Source: Siphonodentalium dalli (lineage: Eukaryota; Mollusca; Scaphopoda; Gadilida; Siphonodentaliidae). Taken from it: a stretch of 64,000 nt of DNA. The notes beneath the pieces are model-generated. The model did no database searches and was not told the DNA's origin. It saw nothing but the letters and a program-made list of their open reading frames with translations. The stretch's first letter is position 1, and every line of letters starts with the position of its first letter. Made by a program: the position numbers and the translations under genes. The stretch is taken from assembly GCA_032622095.1 (NCBI GenBank), contig CP136069.1, positions 33,142,194 through 33,206,193 of the forward strand, given 5' to 3'. Below, piece by piece: positions 34,690 to 47,310 of the stretch.

Positions 34690-35720
34690 CTGTAAATTTT
34701 TTATCGAAAACAAATTCAATTTCTTCCATCTAAAACATAATTACGCGCTGAACTCTGTCATTTTAAGAATATAGTAGCATTATACACACACACACCAAGT
34801 TTCAGCTCAAAATTTTGAAAAATGACAGTTTTATAGACATAAATCGATTTTAAATTTAATGGCAAATCCCATGGCCATGTTAAATTTTATCATCGAAAAA
34901 AAAAATTCATTTCTTCGATCTAGGAAATAATTAAGTGCTGTACCCTGTCATATTTGACCGGTTCTACCTGATAATTGTGTGACAGTACAGTCGCGTTACT
35001 TTATACGTCATCATTGGTCATTATCACTCGACAAATTTATTTCGGTCTATCGTATCAACCCCTATTTCCCCCGCGTAGCCTGACTAAGTGTCTTTATCGC
35101 TCCACTAATTTGTATCGTTTCATCGGTATGAATTCCATATCCAATTATCCACATATAACCAACCCAACCTCTAATCCCGGTCCAATTTATTTATTTCTTT
35201 CATCGGTATATAGTCATGTTACGTAATATTTTATCTCGTGATACTTGTACTTATATGTCTATGGTATTACTATACTATACCGTATATGTATATCAATTGC
35301 TATTCCTTTCTATATAATCCTGGTGCCAACTATAGAGATAACTTCAGACCCCCACCCCAATTTTATATAATTGCTGCTTTAGTACAGTCACGATGCATTA
35401 CATGGCAACATCGATCCACTAATTTATGTCAGTTCATCAACTTCATCGGTACAAACCCCTTTTTTCTCCGAGTCCATAAAACCAACCCAACATCTTATAG
35501 AACTCCATAAATGACTATTCTGGCACTATATAGAGATGACTAAGATTCTGACACCCCCCTATGTTATAGCCTTGTTGCAACAGTAGAGTTGATATGCATA
35601 ATATGTCAACATTGGTCGTTATTGCTCTACAAATTTATATCGGTTCAACCCTTAGTTCCCTGTATCGCCACCCCTTCCTCAATTTATTTTTTCATTTGTA
35701 TTATAGTCTCGTCACATACA
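34690..35720 (+). repeat. Degenerate tandem repeats
   Basis: A TTTATCGAAAACAAATTCAA/TTTCTTCCATCTA unit occurs at 34,700 and 34,888. From 34,985, phrases like ACAGT(C/A)...CATTGGTC, 'CACTAATTT(G/A)T' and 'CATCGGTA(T/C)' recur roughly every 250 bp, three or four times. No coding exon. Confidence 0.55.
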
Positions 35721-35929
35721 CATTTTATCTTTTGTAACTTTTGCTTCAAAGCGTCGAGATCCGCTGCAGACAATACAAAACTGACAACATTTTGAAATGT
35801 AAGCAGGCTTCAAACTCATCTTATCCAAGAAAAACTCTGGTTACATAAAACATTTGTGTATACGGTGTACGCGCATTTGTTGCGTTAAAAACCAAAGGTC
35901 CCAAGTCAAGGTCCAAATCCCCAACACAC

Positions 35930-36470
35930 TGATGTGAGGTTTAACTCCATCTACATACAGTAATGTCCAAAGTAATTCATCACTTAACCACAGCAAAATT
36001 GTGTGTATTTTTTCATGATTCTAAATCCTGAAAAATTACCCATAATTATGCTGTGGTTAAAGGGTCAATTACTTTGGGCATTACTGTAACCAATATAAGG
36101 ATTTGAGGTTTAATGATAACTCAATCATCATACAGTAATGTTCAAAGCAATTGACCACTTAACCACAGCAGAATAATGGGTAATTTGAGGATTGTAAATG
36201 CTGAAAAAATACATAATTCTGCTGTGGTTAAGTGGTCAATTACTTTGGGCATTACTGTAACCAATATAAGGATTTGAGGTTTAATGATAACTCAATCCTC
36301 ATACAGTAATGTCCAAAGTAATTGACCACAGCAAAATTATTGGTATATTTTCAGGATTTCAAATCCTGAAAAATTACCAATAATTCTGATGTGGTTAAGT
36401 GGTCAATTACTTTGGGTATTACTGTAACCAATACAAGGATGTGAGGTTTAATGAGAACTCCATCCATATA
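35930..36470 (+). repeat. Tandem array of three CAGTAATG fold-back elements
   Basis: Elements at 35,958-36,086, 36,133-36,257 and 36,304-36,424 (129, 125 and 121 bp) are each TA-flanked and palindromic, ending GGCATTACTG or GGTATTACTG. A shared spacer of about 45 bp (CCAATATAAGGATTTGAGG, then TTTAATGATAACTCAATC) lies between them, giving a period of 171-175 bp. The arms are shortened versions of the 213-bp elements in intron 1. Confidence 0.88.
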
Positions 36471-36824
36471 ACTAATAATTATGTGTGAAAATCATAACAA
36501 AATAAATTCCATGATGGCGTCCAATATGGACTGCCTAATTCTGCTCCAAAACATGTATATTCAATATATGGATGTTTATTGGGGGAAACCGATTATTTCA
36601 ATGATATTTACATTAACTGTGATCCAAAACCCGACTTACGGGAGCGTGCGACTGTATCTTAAGCATATGTGCCTATTTAATGAGCCAACAATTGGAATCC
36701 CAACAGAGAAGAGTGGCGTGGGTTCCTTGCGCGATCTGTCCATCGAAAACTATTTAGACATCTCAAGACACGTAAAACCCAATAAGTTAATATACAGAAT
36801 AGATACATCTATTGCCTGAGTGAC

Positions 36825-38700
36825 TAATATTTATATTTGTTACAATGAGGTCAAATAGTTGCGAAGCCAGCACCACAATTCTTTCCCTCCATAGTAAATC
36901 TTAAAACAACTTCTAAAGAATTAATAATTCACCTTATATTTGGTATGAAGCGTCCTTGGTTAACTGGAGTTCAGATTTGTTAACATCACGTCACCAAGGT
37001 AATTACTTGCGAAGCCACAGCCACAACTATTTCCCTCCATAGTAATTATCAAAACAACTTCTTAAGACCAATTGACCAGGTCAGTCGCGCAATTATTGGA
37101 AGAGCCACGGTCAATCATTTTTTTAAAACCAAATGTTACATTTAAATTATTGCTTTATTTAACCAAAACAAAAATGAGAAAATTTAACTTTTACTACTTG
37201 CTAAATTTTATCTTTTAATTATTTCATTTAAATTTTAGTATTTACAGTATACTATGTCCAAGTCTTTATAATCTGTTGAGTGATCCCACAGTCGTTTACT
37301 TTGTTAGTAATAATTTGAAGGATTACTTGTTTAAACGCAATTGTTATCAAAATATTTTATGTATTTTTTATAATTTCTATTTATATGTAATACCATAATC
37401 TTGGTGGCGTTACCATTTCTGACTATGGTTTTCTTGTTTTGACTGGCGTGTGGAAACATAAGAGTGAGTCATGCAGGAGGGGCTATAAATTGATTATCTG
37501 AACATTTACCTTCGATACATTGGACTTCTGCATTTGTATTTAGTTAAATATATTTTTATTAATTGCCAATAAACATATTTCACATATGGTTTAGGGCACA
37601 AGTCATATCCGCTTAGGCTTGTCCCGCTCAAACATAACACACATTAAATACGCGGCAATAAATGGCAATGATTAACCATATGCTATGGATATAATGAGAT
37701 AAAGATGTTGCAATTGCACATGTAAAATAGAAATACAGATGATTTATCTCTTCCCGGAAGGGCTTTATTCGGCAACATCAGTATTTCTAAAAAAAAACTT
37801 TGACTACTTTTATGAAATGTTATACCAGAAAGAAACAAGAGGTGCAATCGTTCGATAGACAAATGAATCTATTTGAAGACTTGTTTAACAGTCCAAAATA
37901 TTCGAAAGATTATATAGTAAGTTTTTCTGTCCCGAGTTCAGGTATATTTTGTTCTGGAGAATAAAAAACGTCTTGGAGGCTATAACAGGGTACAAACACT
38001 GATTTATATATGTCTGAAAAACAATATATACCATGTATATGTATACGTTTATACTCAATGGGATAATCCATTTAGAATAGAAAGGGTTAATTTCTTCTCT
38101 TTTCTGCTAAAGAAATCACACAAGAAATCAATATGAATCATGAATAATATATGACCTTATACCTTTCGAGAGAAAGATCATAGATACCCCATTCTGTTCA
38201 TGCACGTAGACCACACATTAGTAATGCACTTATGGGAATAGCCATCCATTTAAGTGACTTTTAAGAGTTGAAGCATTTTTATATTTCAAGCTGTGGCCAA
38301 CGACAACTGTCCCAAGTGTGAGCCAAATGAATATACCTAGTATAGGCTTACATAGCACCAAGAGGCAGGCATGCACACAGAGAGCATATATTTACACAGT
38401 TAACGACGGGAGCTCGATTCTGTAGTACTGCTAAAACGAACAAGTTGTGTTTGATATATATGTTGACCTCTGGTGTGCCATATAGAGCAATTGTTCTTGA
38501 CATTCCGAGGCACCTAAATGGCGATTGGTAAAATCGCGTTTATCTCAACCACATAAGTAGTTCACTCGGTAGAGTCAAAACAAATGGCGGACAACAGCTT
38601 TAAAGGCTCACTTAATTTTCGAGTCACCGATTATTGTTTATAGTGTCTTGATATACGATTTTAATAACAATCTATGCTATAACATAAGATTAAAATACTA
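36825..38700. other. Unannotated AT-rich stretch
   Basis: No supported gene or element except a short duplicated phrase (GCGAAGCCA, CCACAA and TTTCCCTCCATAGTAA) at 36,857 and 37,010, and a TTAA-ended fragment at 38,058-38,091 (GGGATAATCCATTTAGAATA followed by GAAAGGGTTAA) that resembles 2,121-2,155. Confidence 0.4.
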
Positions 38701-39254
38701 TAATTCACCACCATTTGAACGTCTGTGTTTCTGAATGTGTCCATAGAGTAATAAAAATAGCTGAAATCATAAAAACATTTCCCCCGTTATGGCTCCCGGA
38801 TTGCAACAGAATTAAAACTATAGCTTATTTGCAATGGAAGGGGAATAACTATGTATCTATATATATATACCCGTCCATTGAAACTAACAGACTTTGTGCA
38901 TAAACTTGAGCACAAAACACACGTTGGTTTCTCAACAAAAACAACATGATCACAGTTTATTACATTGAATAAATTGAAAACACAATGTTTGGAGCTTCCT
39001 CTTTCAAATAGTATATGATATGGCAGCCATCGCCCAATTTGCAGGAACTTGAACCATTCTGCCAAACTGACTCTGTGCGGATGTTTTGATTCCATCGTTT
39101 CTCGACAGATATATCAAAGATCGTCCCTATGCTTACAACACCAGGTGCTGGCAAGGAATTACTTAATTGATGTCGGACACAGCTGCGTTGGACGTGAGTA
39201 TCATTTACGTGCAACATATAGCTAGATATTTTCGATTTTGTCCAAGCTTTCCAA

Positions 39255-39513
39255 ACGATGATGATGATAATAATGATGGTAGTAATGCTGGTTGTGGCGT
39301 CGATGATGGTGATGATGATGATGGTGATGGTGATGATGATGGTGGTGGTGATGGTTTTTGTGGTGGTGGTGGTGATGATGGTGATGGTGGTGGTGGTGGT
39401 GATAATGATGACGATGATGTTGATGACGATGACCGTGGCGGTGACGGTGACGGTGTCCAAGATTTCAAAATGATGATGATGGTGATGGTGGTGACGATAG
39501 TGGTGATGAAATA
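39255..39513. repeat. GAT/GGT trinucleotide tract
   Basis: Imperfect (GAT)n mixed with (GGT)n over about 260 bp. It produces Asp/Gly- and Ile/Thr-rich frames on opposite strands. No coding role is inferred. Confidence 0.9.
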
Positions 39514-40937
39514 ATACATAACAGACGTCGATATCTCAACAAAAACAACATGTTTTGGAGTTTTAATTATCCTCCATATATAATGTAGATATAAAGTATA
39601 TAAGTAAATATAAAATTTGAAATACACAGTACATAAACACATATAAATACATAGTGCAACGAATGCAAACATGCATACGACACAGCACGTAATATATGTA
39701 CAAGGGTTATCGGAAGTATTTACACTCTGGAATCCAGGCCCGTATATGGTGAAAAACATTGGACCCAACCGTAATCAACCTTAGATACTACCAATATTTT
39801 GCGTTCTCAATGTGAAGTCAATCGATCGAGACTCGTGATCATTTCAGAGCAGGTGCGAAACAAAGGAGACCATATATACCTCGAATCCAGTGAGGGCGAA
39901 CTTCCCAGAATTGACACAAACCGTTACATTAAGTACCACTCGCGTGGTATTCGGGTTCCATTATTATATTTATTCCAACATGCGCATTCAAGTTCACATG
40001 AATTGTTTTACCAAACGGATGCTCATGCCATTATCGAAATAAACTAATACGGGAGACTTCATGTATTTCCGATTCTGGACACAAGCGACCGGCGGATGTC
40101 TTGATTACTTCTATCATATTGTTTGTTTATCACTATCATCGGAACCTCATCAAATTGCGCTTATGGTAGATATTACAGAAATTCCTGTGGATTAAAAACA
40201 ACTTCACTGATCGAAAATATCAAAACAATGATAACTAATTACACACAGTTTAAAATCATGTTATGAAGCGACATATGTATAGCACAAATACACATGCTTC
40301 GAGTAGAATGTCGCCATTAAAGATGGTAAGTGATATTAAGGACAGACACATTAGATAAAGAGGGAATCGCCACCACGAACACATCAACAGATTAAACGGT
40401 ATCAAACTGAAATAAAATGACCATTATATCTAAGCGTTTAATGATAAAAGCGTCGTTAGAAACGAACGTTTGAGAACGTCTCTCTGTCAAAGCCATAATA
40501 ATGTAATGGGTTTCCTCATATCATTTAATGTCATTATCACGTGATTTACCATGAACTATCTTAGAGACTCCAAGATGAGTGCACACTTTCATCAGTGACT
40601 CTACGCTATTGAAAATGCAAGCCGTGCCGAAATCGGTATAGCTGTATGCACTTACATGTAACTGTGTAATAAATATTCAACAACGAGCAACGGTCACCTT
40701 TCTTAATTATCAATCTATTCAATTCTTCACGTCGCATTTAAGAATAATCGGAATCTTAAATATAAGATAGTCAGAGTTAAACTTGGTTAATTCAGTATCT
40801 AATGTTCATATGTTTTATTTTCTCTATATCCCACATTTCCCACGATGGTTACGTCGTCGTGTGGATATCTCAGTTTTCACATACTAGTTTCTCTTGAAAG
40901 CAGTTTTTATTTTAAATCTTTCGGACACCGAATCGTT

Positions 40938-41355
40938 TTAACCCTTTCAGTGCCAGGGGCCGATCTCATCGGCCATAATTTACGGTCTGTAAAATCGGCC
41001 CTAAAAAAATAAAAATACTATAGCGAATTTAAAAACAAACTGGATAAAACATTGGGGGCATGTTATAACTCAAAACTATCACCAAGTATTTATAGTAATA
41101 ATTTTGCTGCCCATGAAAACTGTAAGATTCCCTGGCACTAAACCTACAAAATAAGTATGTTAAAGAATATAAGAAAAAATTATTAAAATTGTAAAAAAAA
41201 AATTTAAATAATAACAAATGATGAAAAATTGTTAGGCCAATGCATTCTCTTGTATATGCGAGGCGACCTATGGTCGACTCGCATATATAAGAGAATGCAT
41301 TGGCACAGGGTATATGGGTTGTTACACAAATCGGACCTGGCATTGAAAGGGTTAA
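40938..41355. mobile_element. TTAA-flanked MITE (418 bp) carrying one 69-bp hairpin
   Basis: TTAACCCTTTCAGTGCCAGG at 40,938-40,957 is mirrored as CCTGGCATTGAAAGGGTTAA at 41,336-41,355, one mismatch in 20. The TTAA/CCC ends suggest a piggyBac-type origin. One complete 69-bp hairpin lies at 41,236-41,304 (GCCAATGC...GCATTGGC), preceded by the AATTGTTAG tail seen in other copies. A matching left hairpin is absent. No transposase. Confidence 0.85.
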
Positions 41356-41359
41356 GACA

Positions 41360-41840
41360 GATGTCTTTAAACTAATTATCTGCATAATATAACATATACA
41401 TTTTTTGTGTTTGTGTTTGATAGTGTTTTTGGCTCAGATTGTCAGTGGCTTTAAAGCATTGTGCATGGAGTTATGGATCTACAATGGAGAGTATCTTCTG
41501 TACTGTGCAGATAACTTATACTGTCAATTACGCTCAAACCAGGGGAACACACTTACCACCTTTTTGTTAAAGAAATGTGTTTGTTTAACCTTTGTTTATT
41601 TATTTAATGGCAATTTCGTAACTTGAACGACAGTGAAAGATAGGTTTTATTATAAAAGTTTCGAATGTCGTTTTAAGAGAGATGTCCGACAACTAATTAT
41701 CCGCATAATTTCACGTATAACTTTTTACAAGGTGTCTGTGTTTGGTAGTGGTTCGGATTGCCAGTGGCTTCAAAGCACTGCGCATGGAGTTATGTATCTA
41801 CAATGGAGATTCTTTTATATATAGAGATTATACTTATTAT
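41360..41840 (+). repeat. Tandem duplication, about 315 bp
   Basis: CAGTGGCTTTAAAGCATTGT, then GCATGGAGTTATG and ATCTACAATGGAGA at 41,440-41,490 recurs at 41,761-41,805 with third-position-like changes, and the flanking AACTAATTATC(T/C)GCATAAT also recurs. Both copies leave a frame open, but I recognise no domain. It could be a duplicated degraded exon or a repeat. Confidence 0.6.
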
Positions 41841-42564
41841 GCTACTTCAATATATCCTCGTGCCGATAGGTTCATACTGAACCTAAATATTGACCATTGG
41901 TTCATGTTGGACTTATTTGATTCTTGAATAAGCTCATAGTGGACTTATACACGTGCATGGTCGGACAATAGAGTTTTGTCCTTCCGAGGTCGGGTTCGTC
42001 TGAACCTATCAAACCCTAGCCAGTTACGTCCATGCCATCAGTAATACGCAAATAGTGCGTTTTAGTGTACATTGCCTGCACATGTATATTGGATGAACAA
42101 AACCCATTGAATCATTTTGAAACTATTTTGTCTTCAATTATTGTGTGTAAGTTCAATATAATCACATTCGCCTTTCATAATATTACGATGGAATGAGCAC
42201 AAGTTACCATCTCAAATGGAGAGACACATATATGTAATCGCCCCATCCCTGGTCACGGCTACAGGGTGTATGTTGATGATCAGTTAAAAAATAGCTTTCA
42301 ATCTGAAGTTCCCCCACCGCAACAGGCAGACATTCCAACCCGATGCGCCTATGGCATGGTTGTCTGCTTCTTGACGATCTTTTCGGTCCACAATTGATCT
42401 AAAGCAGGAAAATATTCGACTTTTGGTCTAAACAACCAAAACTGTCAACGAAAAGTCTATGTACTGCTGAGAATGTTCGCCTAAATTGGAGACGCCTCAA
42501 CCCCTGTAATTGCGCCTTGATAGTTCAATTGTCCGACTGGGTGAAGCTGGCATTGCTAAATTTG

Positions 42565-43480
42565 GCCTTTATTAGGGATTTTTGGAGGGGTCCCAGGGAG
42601 GATTTGAAAGGGCAGTGAAACCCGCTTGGAATATATTGGATGGATCATGAAATGGTTAGACATTTAACATGAAGGTGAAATGGTGGCCTCTTTTTCTTTC
42701 TTTCAGTTGTTGCTGCTGTTGCTGTTGTTGGTTGGGGTGTCTGCTGATATATGGCCGCAAGAAGTTCTAGTTGTTGTTGTTGTTGTTGCCGATGCCGTAG
42801 TACAATGTAGTTCCTTTTTCATCTCCATTCTTTCGGCTTCCACTTCTGCCAGGAGCTTCTCAGCGTTTCTTATGCACTCAGCATCGGTGGCGTTGGAGCT
42901 GTCGATCTTGTTATTGTTGGTGCTGCTGGTCGTGGTGGCGATGGATGACTCCGGGCTGATGTATTCCGGGGTCATCGGGTTGAATCAAGTTTCTGTCTCC
43001 ACCACGGCATCAGCAACAGCTGTCTGTGTCACGTCAGTCAGCATTCCAGGATCTCCCGGGCTGGACTTCCGATAGCACCCTCGGTGGTACGCAGGCGACC
43101 ATCAGTCTTCGCAGAGCGGGAAGGGCAGCCGGTCGATCAACAGCTGCCATCTTCATTATCCACTTAGCCCTTCGAACTGCGTCCCTGCGTCGACGTGAAG
43201 GGATCTTCTTCCTCCCCGTCCCTGCTCCGGTGGTGACATCCCTGCTGAGAACTGTGGGGCCCTGGTGGTGTCCAACTGCTGCGGTCCTGTACTCCACGGA
43301 CAGATGCACGAAGCCTCCCTTAGCCTGGTGTAGTGTCAATATAAGGGCATCCACAACGCGCAATCTATCCAACGCAGCTACAAAAGTAGAGGAGATTAAC
43401 TCCATAATCCTCTGCCAGGTCCAAAAGCATTCACTCCGAATCGCTCGGGCGGCTAAGTTGTTTTCAGAACGGCCACACAA
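42565..43480 (-). mobile_element. Unidentified GC-rich retroelement-like 3' end
   Basis: On the minus strand, a 148-codon frame (43,480-43,034; CFWTWQRIMELISSTFVAAL, then GRKKIPSRRRRDAVRRAKWI) is followed, after a frame change, by a 90-codon frame (42,975-42,703). That frame has coiled-coil-like AEKLLAEVEAERMEMKKEL and a Ser/Asn/Thr tail ending RTSCGHISADTPTNNSN. Then comes a 3' UTR with AATAAAG at about 42,570. A second copy of the tail and 3' UTR lies opposite at 43,835-44,116. The region is distinctly more GC-rich than its surroundings. Two copies point to a mobile or duplicated element; gag/ORF1-like is a guess. Confidence 0.45.
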
Positions 43481-43834
43481 CTCACAAGCGATCCGGGCTC
43501 AGTCGGGAACAGCGACAAGAGACAAAGCAAGCGATGCGAATTGCCCGCTCAACCGCCGGCTGGCGAATGATAAATTATTCCTACTTATACATGTACTATA
43601 TATAGCGTGGTTGAATATTTGACAGATGTTCATCTGAAATGAGTTCACACAGCCCAAGCAGAAGGTTGTGGCGGGGGATTATCTCACTCTCCACGACTAA
43701 TCGCAGATGTTCAACACGACCGCTAAACACGGGTTAATAAGTAGCAAGTCGCATGTCGGTAAATTACTTACCAACCTGGGAGAACAATTGCAGTAGTGTG
43801 TGGCATATATTTAAGCAATGCACACGAGAAGTAT

Positions 43835-44116
43835 TGTGTCAACAACTACACGAACTTCTTGCGGCCAGATCTCAGCAGACATCCCAACCAGCAACAACAA
43901 CAGCAGCATCAACTGAAAGAAAGAAAAATGCCATCAAAAAGAATCACAATATATCATTTTCATCCACCATTTCACCTTCATGTCAAATGTTTAACCATTT
44001 CACGATTCATCCAAAATATTCCAAGTGGGTTGTAGGAAAGGGCATGGTGCCCTATCAAATTCTCCCGTGGGCCCCTCCCCAAATCCATAATAAAGAAAGA
44101 GTGTTGTGGCATTGTA
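43835..44116 (+). repeat. Opposed second copy of the GC-rich element's 3' end
   Basis: The plus strand reads RTSCGQISADIPTSNNNSSIN then TGA in one frame, matching the tail of the minus-strand element at 42,565-43,480. The following AAAGAAAGAAAAATG, CACCATTTCACCTTCATGT and CATAATAAAG blocks match its 3' UTR. Together the two form a roughly 250-bp inverted repeat with the GC-rich region between them. Confidence 0.7.
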
Positions 44117-44251
44117 CACCTAGCCAAGTGCCCACGACTGACTATTATTATTATTGACTTGTCATGGTGTGATTCTTTGATAAGATCATCATTTGTTGAC
44201 ATCGGGCGTTATATTGGCATTGCGATTAAGGAAATGTCATGTACTTATTCG

Positions 44252-44550
44252 GGTGTGTGAAACTGATATGTTAGTACTCAGTCGCTATGACAACTGGACG
44301 AATGTAACATTCTACTAACATCGCCGAAAATTTGAAGCAAATCGACCGTACGACTCAATAGAAAACATCGTCAGAACTACGCTCAATTTTAAATATTAAC
44401 TACTCGATTCGGGACGCATCTATCGGCGATAAACTAACGAAAACGATTTCGCCATCGAGAGTCACTGCATTAAATTCACATATAAGAATGACGCTGTGTG
44501 TTGTCAATTTGGATATACTATTTGTAAAAATAACAACTTTGATCAATTTC
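44252..44550. repeat. Left arm of a 300-bp inverted repeat
   Basis: Starts GTGTGTGAAACTGAT and includes TCTACTAACATCGCCGAAAA and CGAAAACGATTTCGCCATCG. The reverse complement lies at 47,311-47,601 with the same block order. The first lectin exon begins 195 bp inside this arm. Confidence 0.8.
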
Positions 44551-44744
44551 TATTTGATCACCAACCGACGTGTTTCTCATCACTTTAACTGTTGTGTATG
44601 AATTGCCGATTTGATGTAGCTGTTGGGTCACATTTCATAAAAATGTGTACATTAACATTGAATGCTCAAATGTGTTTGAAATCTGTTGCGCTATGCACAT
44701 TGACGATCTAACCACCCGACCCTCAGTTACCATTCTATATGCAG

Positions 44745-44951
44745 TCTGTCCAATATTACTGGGATATGATGAGTACTGGATGAATGGACGCTACTATTGT
44801 CTCAAGTACCACGCAGCACCAACACTCACGTCTGTGAACGCCAAGGATGCATGTAGGAACGAATACGAAGGGGGACACCTGGTCGCCATTGAAAGCAGAA
44901 CCATGTTGGATCAACTTGCAAGTCTGTTGTTGGAGTTTGGACATGGGACAG
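44745..44951 (+). CDS. C-type lectin domain exon, N-terminal half
   Basis: After acceptor TATATGCAG at 44,744, in phase 1, it reads CPILLGYDEYWMNGRYYCLK. The region DACRNEYEGGHLVAIES resembles the alpha-2 segment of C-type lectin domains (A...C...GGHLVAIES). It ends at G|GTTAGT at 44,952, leaving phase 1. It joins in frame with 49,131. CTLDs are extracellular folds that often bind carbohydrates or proteins, commonly in invertebrate immunity. The upstream exon that supplies the signal peptide is not identified; 30,484-30,816 is a candidate. Confidence 0.75.
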
Positions 44952-44989
44952 GTTAGTAATAGGTATCATCAATTACCACACTTATAACC

Positions 44990-46800
44990 TGAGTGCCAAA
45001 TTCTACAACAATGGACTTGTTATCGTATGCCGATGATACTACACTCTTTACAAGCGGTAAAAATTGGGAATTAGTACAAGGTTATGTCAACAACGAATTA
45101 GCCAATGTACTTGATTGGTGCTGCTGTAATAAACTTTCAATTAATATTAATAAAAACAACTATATATGCTCATACACCCACCGAATACTGACAAAAAATG
45201 GAATACTTTGAAAAGAAAGTTAAATCACATTGAATTGAATCGAATAGGGAATCTTGGGCACGAATCCTCAACAAAATTGTTAGGTATCCACATTGATGAG
45301 AACTTGACGTTCAAAAAGCACGTATCCATAATCTGCTCTAATATATCACATGCAATATATTGTATCAATAAGGTGAAACATTATTTCCCGAGTAAAACGT
45401 TGAAAACTTTGTACTATGCATTGATTCAAAGCCAATTAGTTTACGGTATCCAAATATGGGGACATGTTCCAGAAGTCAAGAAAAAGTTTCTATTACAAAA
45501 ACGAGCAATGCGTATAATATGCAATAGGAAGTATAGGAGTCACACAGACCCGCTCTTTAAAAAAGAAAATATCTTGAAAATATATGACTTACACACTATC
45601 AATTCTACAATGTCCGTGCATGACTGGTATTATGACCGTTTGCCGGCTTCTTTTAAACTGATGTACAACAAAAGAGCAAAATCAACTCCAAGACACCCTA
45701 ATCCCCTGCTACTAGAAAAACCTAGAACCAAATTTTCAGGAAGATTACCACATCACGCCTTCCCCACAATATTGAACAACCTTGAAGCTGAATACACATG
45801 CATACAAAGCAGGCATATATTGAAGAAACGCTTACAGACAAAAATACTTGGTAATTATCTAAAAAATGCTGTAAAAACACAGGATGTCCCGACTGTACCG
45901 ATACATAATACGAATACTTATATTTATATAAACACCATGTATACACATAGTTCTATTCGGCAGCACAATCATAGTTCTACTCTACCATTTTTATTTCCAC
46001 CACCTCGTCCTCGATCATATCAAAGGCTACAATACCAATACCACGATGACTACAACGCAAGACATAATATCGACACATTAAAGGTGAACAAGCATATTTG
46101 AAGTAATGGACACTCATGCCAAGTCTGCGCCTCCAATCTATGATGGTATACACACACATACTTGTCACATTTACTTAACATTCTCCCAAAACCTCACTCA
46201 ACAAAAAGCCCTTCCGGCGAATCATATGAATTCATATTTATTTTTATTGTTACTATAAAAGATGTATAATATCTCCCCAGAATCCTATGTATCTATGTGT
46301 ATGAAATACTAATTCTGAGTCAAATGAGACATCGCTATGAGCTTTTGTTCTGAGATTTCATCATGAGAACTTCTCTATAATCTGAATACTATTCTCTCAA
46401 TCTTCGTTTGAAACTAAGACATGCAGAAACTTCTCATACTTTCGAACATGTGACAAGAACGTAACGTTTCCGGGGAGAGATAAAGCGATATAGTGATCAC
46501 TCGTCTGGATTGGCTCACAAACATATAAACACTTTTTGTAAAATAAAAATTCCCTGAACATTTTGTCTTATATTATTTGTTATATATACGATTAGTATGT
46601 ACGTGTACGTGGATATGAATATGAATAATACTCACGCTGTCTGATAAATTATTTGTATAATGATATTTGTTATGGGGGAAACAGGAAGACAGCCCGGCAG
46701 GGCTATGTTCCCCCCAGCAATGTACTGAATTATTATCTAGTTATTTGTTAATTTATTGTACTGTTCATATGTGTATTGTAAATAAAATTATCCTATCCTA
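44990..46800 (+). mobile_element. 5'-truncated LINE with RT YADD and C-terminal region
   Basis: The frame at 44,993-45,211 has LLSYADDTTLFTSGKNWE, the RT catalytic motif, and continues to SININKN. One frame change near 45,165-45,200 moves the reading into the 45,166-46,101 frame (KLLGIHIDENLTFKKHV, then LYYALIQSQLVYGIQIWG and LLQKRAMRIICN), the RT-thumb/C-terminal region of CR1/Jockey-type LINEs. The likely 3' end is the short tandem TATCCTATCCTATCC near 46,790. It sits inside the lectin intron in the same orientation. Confidence 0.8.
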
Positions 46801-47310
46801 TCCTAACTCCCCCCACACACACAGTGAGGTAATAGTGCACATCAAGAGGTGCACTATTTCACCAGCCCCTCCCAAGTTGCCTCAAAGGAGTGATTAACAG
46901 CCGAGAAACAATTTCGCACACGAGGGTAAAGTGCCTACTGAAACGGAGTCACAAATTGCCACTTTTCGGGAGGCACACACACATATGTGTGTGCGTGTGT
47001 GCGTATGTGCGTACGTGCGTGCGCGTGTGTGTGTATTTACATTTTGAGAGGCAAAATCATACGTCCCGTTGAGGTATCTTATTTCTAATTTGAGGAGACC
47101 GAATTAATAAATATATATATATATATATTAATCTCCAAGGTCCAAGCATGCAATACATAGCGGCGCGTGCATTCACCGATCTGAACATGTTCTGACCAAT
47201 TGTCATAGCATAGTTATTGACTATTGTAAGATTTCGCGATTTTAATCTATTGGAATTTTAAAAATGATGTTAAAGTGATGGGAAACACTCCGGTATATAG
47301 GGTGAATAAT

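Noticed and set aside
36133-36424. CRISPR-like repeat and spacer arrangement
   Set aside because: The units are palindromic TA-flanked MITEs with an identical spacer, in an intron-bearing animal genome.
36481-36819. 112-residue frame next to the fold-back array
   Set aside because: No domain, no splice-site support and AT-rich composition; not enough to call a gene.
39167-39514. Asp/Gly-rich protein and opposite-strand Thr/Ile- and Pro/Ser-rich frames
   Set aside because: Generated by the imperfect GAT/GGT trinucleotide tract.
42680-43075. Plus-strand frame starting like a signal peptide (MVASFSFFQLLLLLLLLVG)
   Set aside because: It is the complement of the Ser/Asn tail and 3' UTR of the minus-strand element, whose stop and tail are conserved in the second copy. 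It is unlikely to be the missing lectin 5' exon, though this was considered.
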